From: Lachnospiraceae bacterium
GTDB taxonomy: Bacteria; Bacillota; Clostridia; Lachnospirales; Lachnospiraceae
Length of the DNA stretch: 7,714 bases
Direction of reading: 5' to 3'
NCBI GenBank assembly: GCA_003520205.1
Contig: DOVG01000086.1
Location: 1-7,714, forward strand
Shown here piece by piece: positions 1 to 5,690 of this stretch. Position numbers and translations under genes: made by a program. The notes under the pieces were generated by a model, which was not told where the DNA came from, did not search any database, and worked only from the letters and a program-made list of their open reading frames with translations. The first letter of the stretch is position 1. Each line of letters begins with the position of its first letter.

Positions 1-817
1 TAGCCAGTTCAGATACATCAACAGCTTCTACACTTGTAGCGCCACCGACTGCAGCATTAAGTGCAAATGAACCGGTATGGGTAAAGCAGTCGAGCACTGA
101 TATTCTTTTATCAGTTGAACTGTTAAGCCTTCTGCAGAGTTCCTGAATAGCCATCCTATTGCCCTTCTGGTCGAGAAAGAAGCCCGTCTTCTGTCCATTT
201 ACTATATCCACATTATATCTGACTCCATTTTCTGTTATCTGGACTGCCGTATCAAACTCTGCACCGATGAAACCTTTTGTCCGCTCCATTCCTTCCTTAA
301 GTCTGACCTTAGCATCACTTCTCTCATAGACACCGCGAATCTTTATCCCGTCCTCTAGCATAATTTCCTTAAGTATGTCCACGATTCTTTCTTTTAATAC
401 ATCTATACCAAGAGCCAGTGACTCTACAACAAGAACATCTTCATATTTATCTATAACCAGTCCGGGAAGAAAGTCTGCTTCTCCGAAGATAACACGACAG
501 GATGAAGTATCGATAACAGCTTTTCTATAGTCCCACGCCGCTCTGACTCTCCTATACAGGAACTCATCATCCATCACAGCATTTGCATCTCTGGTGAGCA
601 TACGGATTTGTATCCTGGACTTTGTATTTATAAAGCCCCAGCCCATAGGATAACCGTCGAAGTCTTCAACCTTCAGAACATTTCCGTCCTGATAATCGCC
701 ATCTATCTTATCTATCTCATTATCATATATCCAGCTGCCACCGGCCTTCAGAGTTCTGCCTTCACCTTTCTTTAGTGTAACTACGGCATCACATACATTT
801 GAACTTAATATATCCAT
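1..817 (-). CDS. RlmI-family SAM-dependent rRNA (cytosine-C5) methyltransferase, 3' end cut by window
   Basis: The reading frame starts at ATG 817-815 and runs off the left edge after 272 codons. Full-length relatives have roughly 390-400 residues, so the end of the catalytic domain is missing. An AAAGGA ribosome binding site lies 7 nt upstream of the ATG. Residues about 10-75 look like an N-terminal PUA RNA-binding domain. The central part carries the family-typical FGEADFLPGLVIDKY (about 110-124) and GVYERSDAKVR, followed by GQKTGFFLDQKGNR. The SAM-binding motif I, LDCFTHTGSFALNAA, sits near residue 240, with an acidic VEAVDVS strand just before the cut. The family methylates cytosine C5 in 23S rRNA (RlmI makes m5C1962 in E. 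coli). Family membership is clear, but the exact target base is inferred. The RMS-type catalytic cysteine region lies outside the window. No clear promoter was found, since the upstream 260 bp is a palindromic element. Confidence 0.9.
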   Translation of the reverse strand, partial: MDILSSNVCDAVVTLKKGEGRTLKAGGSWIYDNEIDKIDGDYQDGNVLKVEDFDGYPMGWGFINTKSRIQIRMLTRDANAVMDDEFLYRRVRAAWDYRKAVIDTSSCRVIFGEADFLPGLVIDKYEDVLVVESLALGIDVLKERIVDILKEIMLEDGIKIRGVYERSDAKVRLKEGMERTKGFIGAEFDTAVQITENGVRYNVDIVNGQKTGFFLDQKGNRMAIQELCRRLNSSTDKRISVLDCFTHTGSFALNAAVGGATSVEAVDVSELA

Positions 818-841
818 TATGATTCCTTTCTTATTGACTTT

Positions 842-1102
842 TGACACTTATATGACATACGAATTGCTCCATTGCTGACGCAATTCTCGCAATTCTTGAA
901 ACATTCGGAATCCGCTGGTTTTCTGCGAAAACCGCTCTTTCCTGCGGACTCGAGCATAGCTCTTCGTTGAATTTGCTAAAAACAGTTCACCGAACTGTTT
1001 TCCTTACGCAAATTCCATGTTTCAGCGTGTCATAAGGTCACAATGTTTTCCTTGCAAGCAAGAAAACATTGTGACCTATGACACTTATGTCATTATATGT
1101 CG
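842..1102. repeat. Palindrome-rich intergenic repeat-like element (MITE/REP type candidate)
   Basis: This stretch is packed with inverted repeats. They are: GAATTGC 861-867 with GCAATTC 880-886 (repeated at 889-895); GGTTTTC 917-923 with GAAAACC 927-933, enclosed by TCCGC 911-915 and GCGGA 944-948; GAGC 952-955 with GCTC 959-962; AAAACAGTTC 979-988 with GAACTGTTTT 992-1001, enclosed by GAATTTGC 969-976 and GCAAATTC 1008-1015; TGAAACAT 897-904 with ATGTTTCA 1017-1024; and the 23-bp stem 1027-1084. The two ends carry related sequences in opposite orientation: GACACTTATATGACATA at the left, and TATGTCATTATATGTC at the right. No transposase gene and no clear target-site duplication are visible. 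The architecture resembles short non-autonomous repeats found between genes in many bacteria. That identity is an inference, because no second copy lies in the window. The exact boundaries are uncertain by several bases. Confidence 0.5.
1027..1084. repeat. Long hairpin with 23-bp stem
   Basis: Bases 1027-1050 and 1062-1084 are complementary over 23 pairs, with a single bulged A on the left arm (one of the AA at 1034-1035) and an 11-nt loop (1051-1061). The loop contains CTTGC/GCAAG, which could tighten it further. The hairpin is part of the larger palindromic element. It lies between two divergently oriented transcription units, so it has no upstream gene to terminate, and no T-run follows on either strand. 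A structural or mobile-element role therefore fits better than transcription termination. Confidence 0.75.
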
Positions 1103-1139
1103 AAATCGTGTAGTTTTCCAGTTTAGGTTCATTTTTTTA

Positions 1140-1168
1140 TTGCAATATGTAAACTAAACAGCTATAAT
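1140..1168 (+). promoter_or_regulatory. Vegetative sigma-A type promoter for the 1175-1423 RNA (and possibly yihY-gltX)
   Basis: A TTGCAA box (1140-1145) and a perfect TATAAT box (1163-1168) are separated by exactly 17 bp. The predicted transcription start is near 1175. It is the only good plus-strand promoter I see upstream of yihY, so it would drive the structured RNA and, by read-through, the yihY-gltX pair. Confidence 0.7.
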
Positions 1169-1174
1169 TAGTTT

Positions 1175-1423
1175 ATCTTATATAAGACATGAATTAAATA
1201 TCTGGGATGTCCGGTAATACCTGTATATTTTGAACCTACATATACTTAATGGGATTTCTACATCTCCGATTGGATGATATGCCTCCTCTGAGTGGACATC
1301 AGAAGATCGGGTGCGATCACCCACCTGGCCATGGGCTAGGCGTCAGAAAGCAGGGGCCGGCACCTCCGGATGTTTAATAATACATCATGATTATGGCTTG
1401 ACGCGGGATGCGCTAAGCCTTTT
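1175..1423 (+). ncRNA. Structured RNA of unrecognised class: independent small RNA or yihY leader
   Basis: This is a segment of about 250 nt between a consensus promoter and a terminator-like hairpin. Its centre (about 1290-1370) is clearly G+C-rich against AT-rich surroundings, a usual sign of a folded RNA in such genomes. Visible helices include CCGAT 1266-1270 with ATCGG 1306-1310 (competing with the next); GGGTG 1309-1313 with CACCC 1318-1322 around a CGAT loop; CCTGGCC 1324-1330 with GGCTAGG 1334-1340 around an ATG loop; GATGT 1369-1373 with ACATC 1382-1386; and the end hairpin 1395-1419. ACATC also occurs at 1260-1264, so several helices are mutually exclusive. No convincing coding frame with a ribosome binding site spans it. 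I do not see T-box, TPP, SAM, cobalamin, glycine, SRP or RNase P signature sequences. 6S RNA, the raiA motif or a Clostridiales-specific motif remain possible but were not recognised. Confidence 0.55.
1395..1423 (+). terminator. Intrinsic terminator-like hairpin before yihY
   Basis: GGCTT (1395-1399) pairs with AAGCC (1415-1419). CGC (1402-1404) pairs with GCG (1410-1412), with a small internal mismatch between the two helices and a GGGAT loop (1405-1409). TTTT and further T-rich sequence follow directly (1420-1432). It ends 35 nt before the yihY start codon. A second, very weak stem GTGT/ACAC (1427-1439) with TTTTT behind it could act as a backup. The hairpin would either end a small RNA or attenuate yihY-gltX. 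Confidence 0.6.
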
Positions 1424-1458
1424 GTTGTGTTTAAGACACTTTTTAAAGGGATTTCAGG

Positions 1459-2493
1459 ATGGAAAGAATAAAGGATATCATAAGATTCTGGAAGGGAACT
1501 GCTGATGAACACATGGGTGCTTTTGCCGCTCAGTCAGCATTCTTTATTTTCTTGTCCTTTTTCCCTATTATCAACCTGATAATTTCGCTTCCGAAGCTCC
1601 TTCCCTTCTCTGAAGAGCAGATGATTGAGTTGATACACTACGTCCTTCCCAGTAGTTTCGAAGAGTACGTAGCCAATCTGGTAAGTGAAATGTTCCGTAA
1701 CTCTTCTAATTCCATAACTATTATATCACTAGTTATAGCTGTATGGTCCGCAGCCAAAGGACTTACTGCTGTACGTTACGGTCTGAATGAGGTATATCGT
1801 TCCAGAGAAGCAAGGAACTATTTCATTATACGAAGTATCAGTGCAGTTTATACGGTAGTTTTCGTGCTTATAGTGCTTCTCCTTGTTCCTCTGAACATGT
1901 TTGGAACTCAGATAGCACTTTATGTATTCAACCAATTCCCGCACTTTACGGATGTAACGCTTCTTGTTTATAGTATTCGAAGTTCAGCTACATTTATTCT
2001 TCTTTTCATCATGTTTGATCTTCTGTATACTATAGTTCCGAGTAAGAAGCTCAAGTTCGGAAAGCAGCTTCCCGGCGCTTTTCTTGCAGCGTTCCTGTGG
2101 GTATCTGTAACTAAGATCTTCTCACTGTATATCGACTATTATGCATCTAAGAGTTATATGTATGGTTCACTGACTACTGTAATAATGCTCATGTTCTGGA
2201 TGTATTTTGTTATATATTTTATTTTTATCGGTGCACAGCTAAATGAATATCTTCATTTCTGCAGAAAGAGAAATGAGGAAATGAAGGTTAACCCTGATGC
2301 TGCACAAAAGGATGACGACTGGGAAGACGATGACATCCCTGATATGTCTTATGAAGATACAGATGATACATCATCTATAACAAGAGATGCTTCTATATCT
2401 GACAAAGTAATCGACTACGATGAAGCTGTTTCACATAAGAAACATCTTATAAAAGGTAAGCTGACCAACCGCAAAAAAGCAATGGATTCTTAG
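1459..2493 (+). CDS. YihY/BrkB family inner-membrane protein with acidic C-terminal tail
   Basis: The product has 344 aa. The ATG at 1459 is supported by AAAGGG (1445-1450) 8 nt upstream. The family is polytopic with about six membrane helices, and hydrophobic stretches lie near residues 22-45, 85-103, 125-148, 166-193, 204-228 and 237-262. Family landmarks are visible: AAQSAFFIFLSFFP (23-36), WSAAKGLTAVRYGLNEVY (96-113), PGAFLAAFLWV (205-215), and YGSLTT through GAQLNEY (235-264). Relatives were once called RNase BN in error, and their molecular function is still not settled. Residues about 270-344 form a hydrophilic, probably disordered tail with a dense D/E cluster (285-303) and a basic end (327-340). 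gltX follows 42 nt downstream on the same strand, so the two are probably co-transcribed. Family assignment is confident; the function is unknown. Confidence 0.9.
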   Translation: MERIKDIIRFWKGTADEHMGAFAAQSAFFIFLSFFPIINLIISLPKLLPFSEEQMIELIHYVLPSSFEEYVANLVSEMFRNSSNSITIISLVIAVWSAAKGLTAVRYGLNEVYRSREARNYFIIRSISAVYTVVFVLIVLLLVPLNMFGTQIALYVFNQFPHFTDVTLLVYSIRSSATFILLFIMFDLLYTIVPSKKLKFGKQLPGAFLAAFLWVSVTKIFSLYIDYYASKSYMYGSLTTVIMLMFWMYFVIYFIFIGAQLNEYLHFCRKRNEEMKVNPDAAQKDDDWEDDDIPDMSYEDTDDTSSITRDASISDKVIDYDEAVSHKKHLIKGKLTNRKKAMDS

Positions 2494-2535
2494 CTTTAAT
2501 AACGGTAATACATATAGTAAAACGAGGTAGAAAAA

Positions 2536-3999
2536 ATGCAGAAAATAAGAACAAGATTCGCACCAAGTCCAACAGGAAGAATGCATGTAGGTAACTTGAG
2601 AACAGCTCTATATGCGTATCTCATTACCAAACACGAAGGCGGTGATTTTATTCTCAGAATTGAAGACACTGACCAGAATCGTGAGATGGAGGGTGCTGTC
2701 GATATCATTTACAGAACTCTTAAGGAGACAGGTCTTCTGTGGGATGAAGGTCCTGATAAGGATGGTGGAGTCGGACCTTATATCCAGTCTGAAAGAATGG
2801 CTCAGGGCATCTATATGGAATACGCTAAAAAGCTTATCGAAAAAGGAGAAGCTTACTACTGCTTCTGTGATGAAGAAAGACTCAAGGGGCTTAATCAGGA
2901 TATAGTAATAGATGGTGAGAAGAAAACTATCTTCCACTATGATAAGCATTGTCTTCACCTGTCTAAGGAAGAGATAGAAGAAAAGCTTGCAGCAGGTGTG
3001 CCTTATGTTATAAGACAGAATAACCCTACTGAAGGCGAGACAAAGTTCGAGGATGAACTGTATGGAACTATTACAGTCCCAAATATAGAACTGGATGATA
3101 TGATTCTTATTAAGTCAGATGGTTTCCCTACATACAACTTTGCAAATGTAGTAGATGACCATCTCATGGGAATAACACATGTCGTAAGAGGAAATGAATA
3201 TCTCTCCTCTGCTCCTAAGTATAACAGACTGTATGAAGCCTTCGGTTGGGAGGTTCCTGTATATATTCACTGTCCTCTCATCACTGATGAAAATCACAAC
3301 AAACTCTCAAAGAGAAGCGGTCATTCATCTTTTGAGGATCTGTTGGATGCCGGATTTCTTACAGAGACTATCGTGAACTTTGTATCACTTCTTGGCTGGA
3401 GTCCTGAAGGTAATACTGAGATATTCTCACTGGAAGAACTGGTTAAAGAGTTCGACTATCACAAGATATCCAAGTCTCCTGCAGTCCTTGATATGACTAA
3501 GCTTAAATGGATGAATGGTGAATATATAAAGAAGATGGATTTCGATAAGTTCTATGAGAAGGCAGAGCCTGTGATTAAAAGTGTAATCACAAAACCTCTG
3601 GATATTCGCAAGATAGCTGAGATGGTTCAGTCTCGTATAGAGGTATTTACTGATATACCTGATCAGATAGACTTCTTTGAAGCTGTACCAGAATATTCAA
3701 ATGAACTCTATACTCATAAGAAGATGAAGACAAATCCTGAGAATTCACTTACTCTTCTTCAGGAAGTAAAGCCTGTACTTGAAGCTGCTGAAGCTTTTGA
3801 TAATGACAGTCTGTTCGAACTGCTTAAGGCTTTCGGTGCAGAGAAGGAGTACAAGGTTGGATTCATCATGTGGCCTATAAGAACTGCTATGTCCGGTAAA
3901 GCTGCTACACCAGGCGGTGCTACAGAGCTTATGTCCATTCTTGGAAAAGAAGAATCTTTAAAGAGAATTGATGCAGCTATAGAAAAGCTGAGTAAATAA
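2536..3999 (+). CDS. gltX: Glutamyl-tRNA synthetase (class I)
   Basis: The product has 487 aa, full length for bacterial GluRS. It charges tRNA-Glu with glutamate using ATP in the cytoplasm. The ATG at 2536 has GAGG (2524-2527) 8 nt upstream. The class I signature FAPSPTGRMHVGN (8-20) contains the HIGH-like HVGN. RIEDTD lies at 41-46, and the KMSKS-like loop is KLSKR (256-260). A zinc site is likely intact: C109 and C111 in CFC, then C139 and H141, matching the C-x-C...C-x-H arrangement of E. coli GluRS. GFPTYNFANVVDDHLMGITHVVRGNEY (196-222) is the conserved catalytic core, and the C-terminal anticodon-binding part ends in MWPIRTAMSGKAATPGG (445-461). In many Clostridia this enzyme also misacylates tRNA-Gln for GatCAB amidation; whether that holds here cannot be told from sequence. 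No T-box is visible upstream. Confidence 0.97.
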   Translation: MQKIRTRFAPSPTGRMHVGNLRTALYAYLITKHEGGDFILRIEDTDQNREMEGAVDIIYRTLKETGLLWDEGPDKDGGVGPYIQSERMAQGIYMEYAKKLIEKGEAYYCFCDEERLKGLNQDIVIDGEKKTIFHYDKHCLHLSKEEIEEKLAAGVPYVIRQNNPTEGETKFEDELYGTITVPNIELDDMILIKSDGFPTYNFANVVDDHLMGITHVVRGNEYLSSAPKYNRLYEAFGWEVPVYIHCPLITDENHNKLSKRSGHSSFEDLLDAGFLTETIVNFVSLLGWSPEGNTEIFSLEELVKEFDYHKISKSPAVLDMTKLKWMNGEYIKKMDFDKFYEKAEPVIKSVITKPLDIRKIAEMVQSRIEVFTDIPDQIDFFEAVPEYSNELYTHKKMKTNPENSLTLLQEVKPVLEAAEAFDNDSLFELLKAFGAEKEYKVGFIMWPIRTAMSGKAATPGGATELMSILGKEESLKRIDAAIEKLSK

Positions 4000-4012
4000 A
4001 TAATTCTGAATA

Positions 4013-4891
4013 CTACAGTATATCTATTATCTTACCTACTACGTTGAATTCGTTTTGTACCTTCTTCATTTCTTCCTTTACATCATGCTTCTTGGTAAAG
4101 AATTCTTCGTAGGTAGGTCCGTCTGTGGTAAAGAACACAAACACTTTATCACTTAAGAATCCTATCTTGATTATCTTACCCAGCTGCTGAGCTACCAGCT
4201 CACGGAGCTTATGTATCATACTGTCAGTCAGGAGGTCATCTGCCTCATTCTCATCAAAGGCATAGACACGGAACATTTTCTTTATATTTTCATCAGTGGG
4301 ATTGATCAGATGCACTCTTGAATGGTGATACTCGATAAGCGGTGCAGTAGCTGTAGTAAATATAATAGGATTTATATTCTTTGTCGGAATATTTAGTTCA
4401 AATATACGACCATTTACATGGAAATTATTACCTGAACAGTCTTCAGTCATATCAGAGGTAGTGAATTCTACTCCCTTATACTTTCCTTTCAGTTCATTGA
4501 AGGCTGTGTACTTATATTCACTTCCGTCAGAAAAAAGCAGGCTGCTTACTATCTCTCTCTCTGTAAGTCCTCCACTCCTGGAGAAGCTTCCATTTTCAAA
4601 ATAGTCTTCAGCAAGTGGCTTAACAAGACACTTTCTATAGTCCTGTTTCATATTATTCAGATTTACCTGAAGCTTTATACGGTATGATAAAAACAGTGCA
4701 AGCGCTATAAGTGATACAGCTGCTACTATGATACCATAGGATAGCATCCATCCCGAATGGTTCAGATATATAGAATAAAAAGCAAGAAAAATAAAGAAGC
4801 CAAGGGCAGCATTAATACTTCTGATTATTCCCTTAACCTTCTTTATTCCTATATCCTTCTCAATCTTCTTTATAAGTTTCTTTTTTTCCAT
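4013..4891 (-). CDS. DUF3137-type membrane-anchored protein of unknown function
   Basis: The product has 292 aa. A basic, lysine-rich N-terminus (1-20) precedes two membrane helices, about 26-43 and 48-70, joined by a short NHSG turn. The remaining 220 residues are soluble and, by the positive-inside rule, likely cytoplasmic. The soluble part has the pattern I associate with DUF3137: GVEFTTSDMTED (140-151), VNGRIFELNIPT (159-170), and above all FRVYAFDENEADDLLTDSMIHKL (207-229), followed by alternating strands (KIGFLSDKVFVFFTT, 242-256). The function of this family is not known, and nothing in the neighbourhood fixes it. ATG 4891 is preceded by AAAGGA about 11 nt upstream. The gene has its own promoter and converges on gltX with 13 nt between stop codons. 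The family call is from memory of its pattern, so it is moderately confident. Confidence 0.75.
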   Translation of the reverse strand: MEKKKLIKKIEKDIGIKKVKGIIRSINAALGFFIFLAFYSIYLNHSGWMLSYGIIVAAVSLIALALFLSYRIKLQVNLNNMKQDYRKCLVKPLAEDYFENGSFSRSGGLTEREIVSSLLFSDGSEYKYTAFNELKGKYKGVEFTTSDMTEDCSGNNFHVNGRIFELNIPTKNINPIIFTTATAPLIEYHHSRVHLINPTDENIKKMFRVYAFDENEADDLLTDSMIHKLRELVAQQLGKIIKIGFLSDKVFVFFTTDGPTYEEFFTKKHDVKEEMKKVQNEFNVVGKIIDIL

Positions 4892-4942
4892 TCCCCAACA
4901 TTCCTTTTACCCACATATTTCACAAAGATAATCATAGATATA

Positions 4943-4971
4943 ATTATAAACCTATCATATAAAAAACTCAA
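4943..4971 (-). promoter_or_regulatory. Promoter of the DUF3137 gene, with its -35 box in a terminator stem
   Basis: On the minus strand TTGAGT (4971-4966) and a perfect TATAAT (4948-4943) are separated by 17 bp. The predicted start is near 4936, about 45 nt before the ATG at 4891. The -35 box is formed by the 3' arm and T-run of the terminator of the upstream hsp20 gene, so the two signals share DNA. Confidence 0.6.
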
Positions 4972-5008
4972 TAAGAGGGAACAATTTTTGCCCCTCTTAC
5001 TGAGTTTT
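4963..5008 (-). terminator. Rho-independent terminator of hsp20
   Basis: Bases 4963-4979 and 4992-5008 form a 17-pair stem with one mismatch and a 12-nt loop (4980-4991). Read on the minus strand it lies 37 nt after the hsp20 stop codon and ends in a run of T. The plus-strand side also ends in GTTTTATCTTT, so the hairpin could work in both directions, though no plus-strand gene runs into it. Confidence 0.85.
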
Positions 5009-5044
5009 ATCTTTCCCTTATATCAGCCAAATCTGCGACTTCTC

Positions 5045-5584
5045 TTATTCATCAAGAATTGATATGAATTCTCTTTCCTTCTCAGGTTTCTTTACAGTTT
5101 TAGGAAATGTAAGTGTAAGAACTCCATTTATAAACTGTGCCTTGATATCTTCCTTAGAGAGTTCCTTACCTACGAAGAAGCTTCTTTCTGTCTTTCCATA
5201 GAATCTCTCTCTGCAGATATATCTTGGTTCAGTGAATTCCTTCTTTTCCGGCTCTTCCTGTACTACTTCTGAATCTGTTTCAGATGCTTCAGCGGTCTTA
5301 CTTTGCTCTACGGCACTATCTTTCTTAGTTTCCTCGGCTTTACCATGATCTGCACTTACTATCAGATAACCATTCTTAAGTTCTGCTTTGATATCTTCCT
5401 TATTATATCCCGGAAGTTCCATCTCAAGCACATACTTATCCTCATATTCCAAGATATCTGTAGTTCCCTTTCTCTTCGGAAGAACCTCATTTCTTACTCT
5501 CTTTCCATATGAAAATGGAAGGTCAAGCATCTCATCAAAAAAATTATTATAGAAATCTTCATTTAAAAATCCTGGGTATAACAT
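5045..5584 (-). CDS. Small heat-shock protein, Hsp20/alpha-crystallin family, with acidic insertion
   Basis: The product has 179 aa, longer than the usual 140-150. ATP-independent chaperones of this family form oligomers that hold unfolding proteins in the cytoplasm. ATG 5584 has AAAGGAG about 9 nt upstream. The N-terminus MLYPGFLNEDFYNNFFDEM is typical of the family. The alpha-crystallin domain begins near TTDILEYEDKYVLEMELPGYNKEDIKAELKNG split around residues 41-72, resumes at YICRERFYGKTERSF (122-136), and closes with the hallmark FINGVLTLTFPK (151-162). ISI (174-176) is the C-terminal I-x-I motif used in oligomer assembly. Residues about 81-120 are an acidic, low-complexity stretch rich in E, S, T and K, inserted inside the domain where relatives have a short loop. 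A CIRCE operator overlaps its promoter, so HrcA control is predicted. Confidence 0.93.
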   Translation of the reverse strand: MLYPGFLNEDFYNNFFDEMLDLPFSYGKRVRNEVLPKRKGTTDILEYEDKYVLEMELPGYNKEDIKAELKNGYLIVSADHGKAEETKKDSAVEQSKTAEASETDSEVVQEEPEKKEFTEPRYICRERFYGKTERSFFVGKELSKEDIKAQFINGVLTLTFPKTVKKPEKEREFISILDE

Positions 5585-5636
5585 AAATCATCACTCCTTT
5601 TATATATTTATATGTTTATTCGATTATTATGATTAT

Positions 5637-5665
5637 GTTATATCACTTTTGTTAGCACTCGTCAA
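5637..5665 (-). promoter_or_regulatory. hsp20 promoter overlapping CIRCE
   Basis: On the minus strand TTGACG (5665-5660) and TATAAC (5642-5637) are separated by 17 bp. The predicted start is near 5630, giving a leader of about 45 nt before ATG 5584. The -35 box lies in the centre and right arm of CIRCE, so bound HrcA would block RNA polymerase directly. Confidence 0.7.
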
Positions 5666-5686
5666 GTGCGAGTGCTAACAAAAGTG
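5644..5686. promoter_or_regulatory. CIRCE operator (HrcA binding site), extended palindrome
   Basis: TTAGCACTC (5652-5660), nine bases, then GAGTGCTAA (5670-5678) is a perfect match to the CIRCE consensus TTAGCACTC-N9-GAGTGCTAA. The palindrome continues outward with CACTTTTG (5644-5651) and CAAAAGTG (5679-5686), giving 17-bp arms without mismatch. It is the operator of the heat-sensitive repressor HrcA, whose gene is not in this window. Confidence 0.96.
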
Positions 5687-5690
5687 TGAA

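Noticed and set aside
1175..1458. T-box riboswitch upstream of yihY-gltX
   Set aside because: An aminoacyl-tRNA synthetase lies downstream, but the T-box consensus AGGGTGGNACCGCG is absent. GGGTG at 1309 belongs to a small hairpin and does not continue as required.
1311..1505. 64-codon plus-strand frame across the RNA region
   Set aside because: It runs through the G+C-rich RNA and the terminator hairpin, has no ribosome binding site at its start, and overlaps the yihY start in another frame. The protein is low in ordinary domain character.
2490..2518. Separate promoter for gltX (TTAGCT, 17 bp, TATAGT)
   Set aside because: The -35 box matches the consensus at only three of six positions. 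The 42-nt gap after yihY is better explained by co-transcription.
2608..2958. 116-codon minus-strand frame inside gltX
   Set aside because: It lies wholly antisense to an unambiguous GluRS gene, has no recognisable domain and no upstream signals, so it is a shadow frame.
4757..5062. 101-codon plus-strand frame over the DUF3137 gene start and terminator
   Set aside because: It crosses the hsp20 terminator and the DUF3137 promoter and encodes low-complexity I/L/Y/K sequence typical of AT-rich antisense DNA.
5644..5686. CIRCE palindrome as a transcription terminator for tetR
   Set aside because: The 17-bp arms would form a strong hairpin, but no T-run follows on the minus strand (ATATAAC comes next). 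The exact CIRCE sequence and promoter overlap explain it as an operator.
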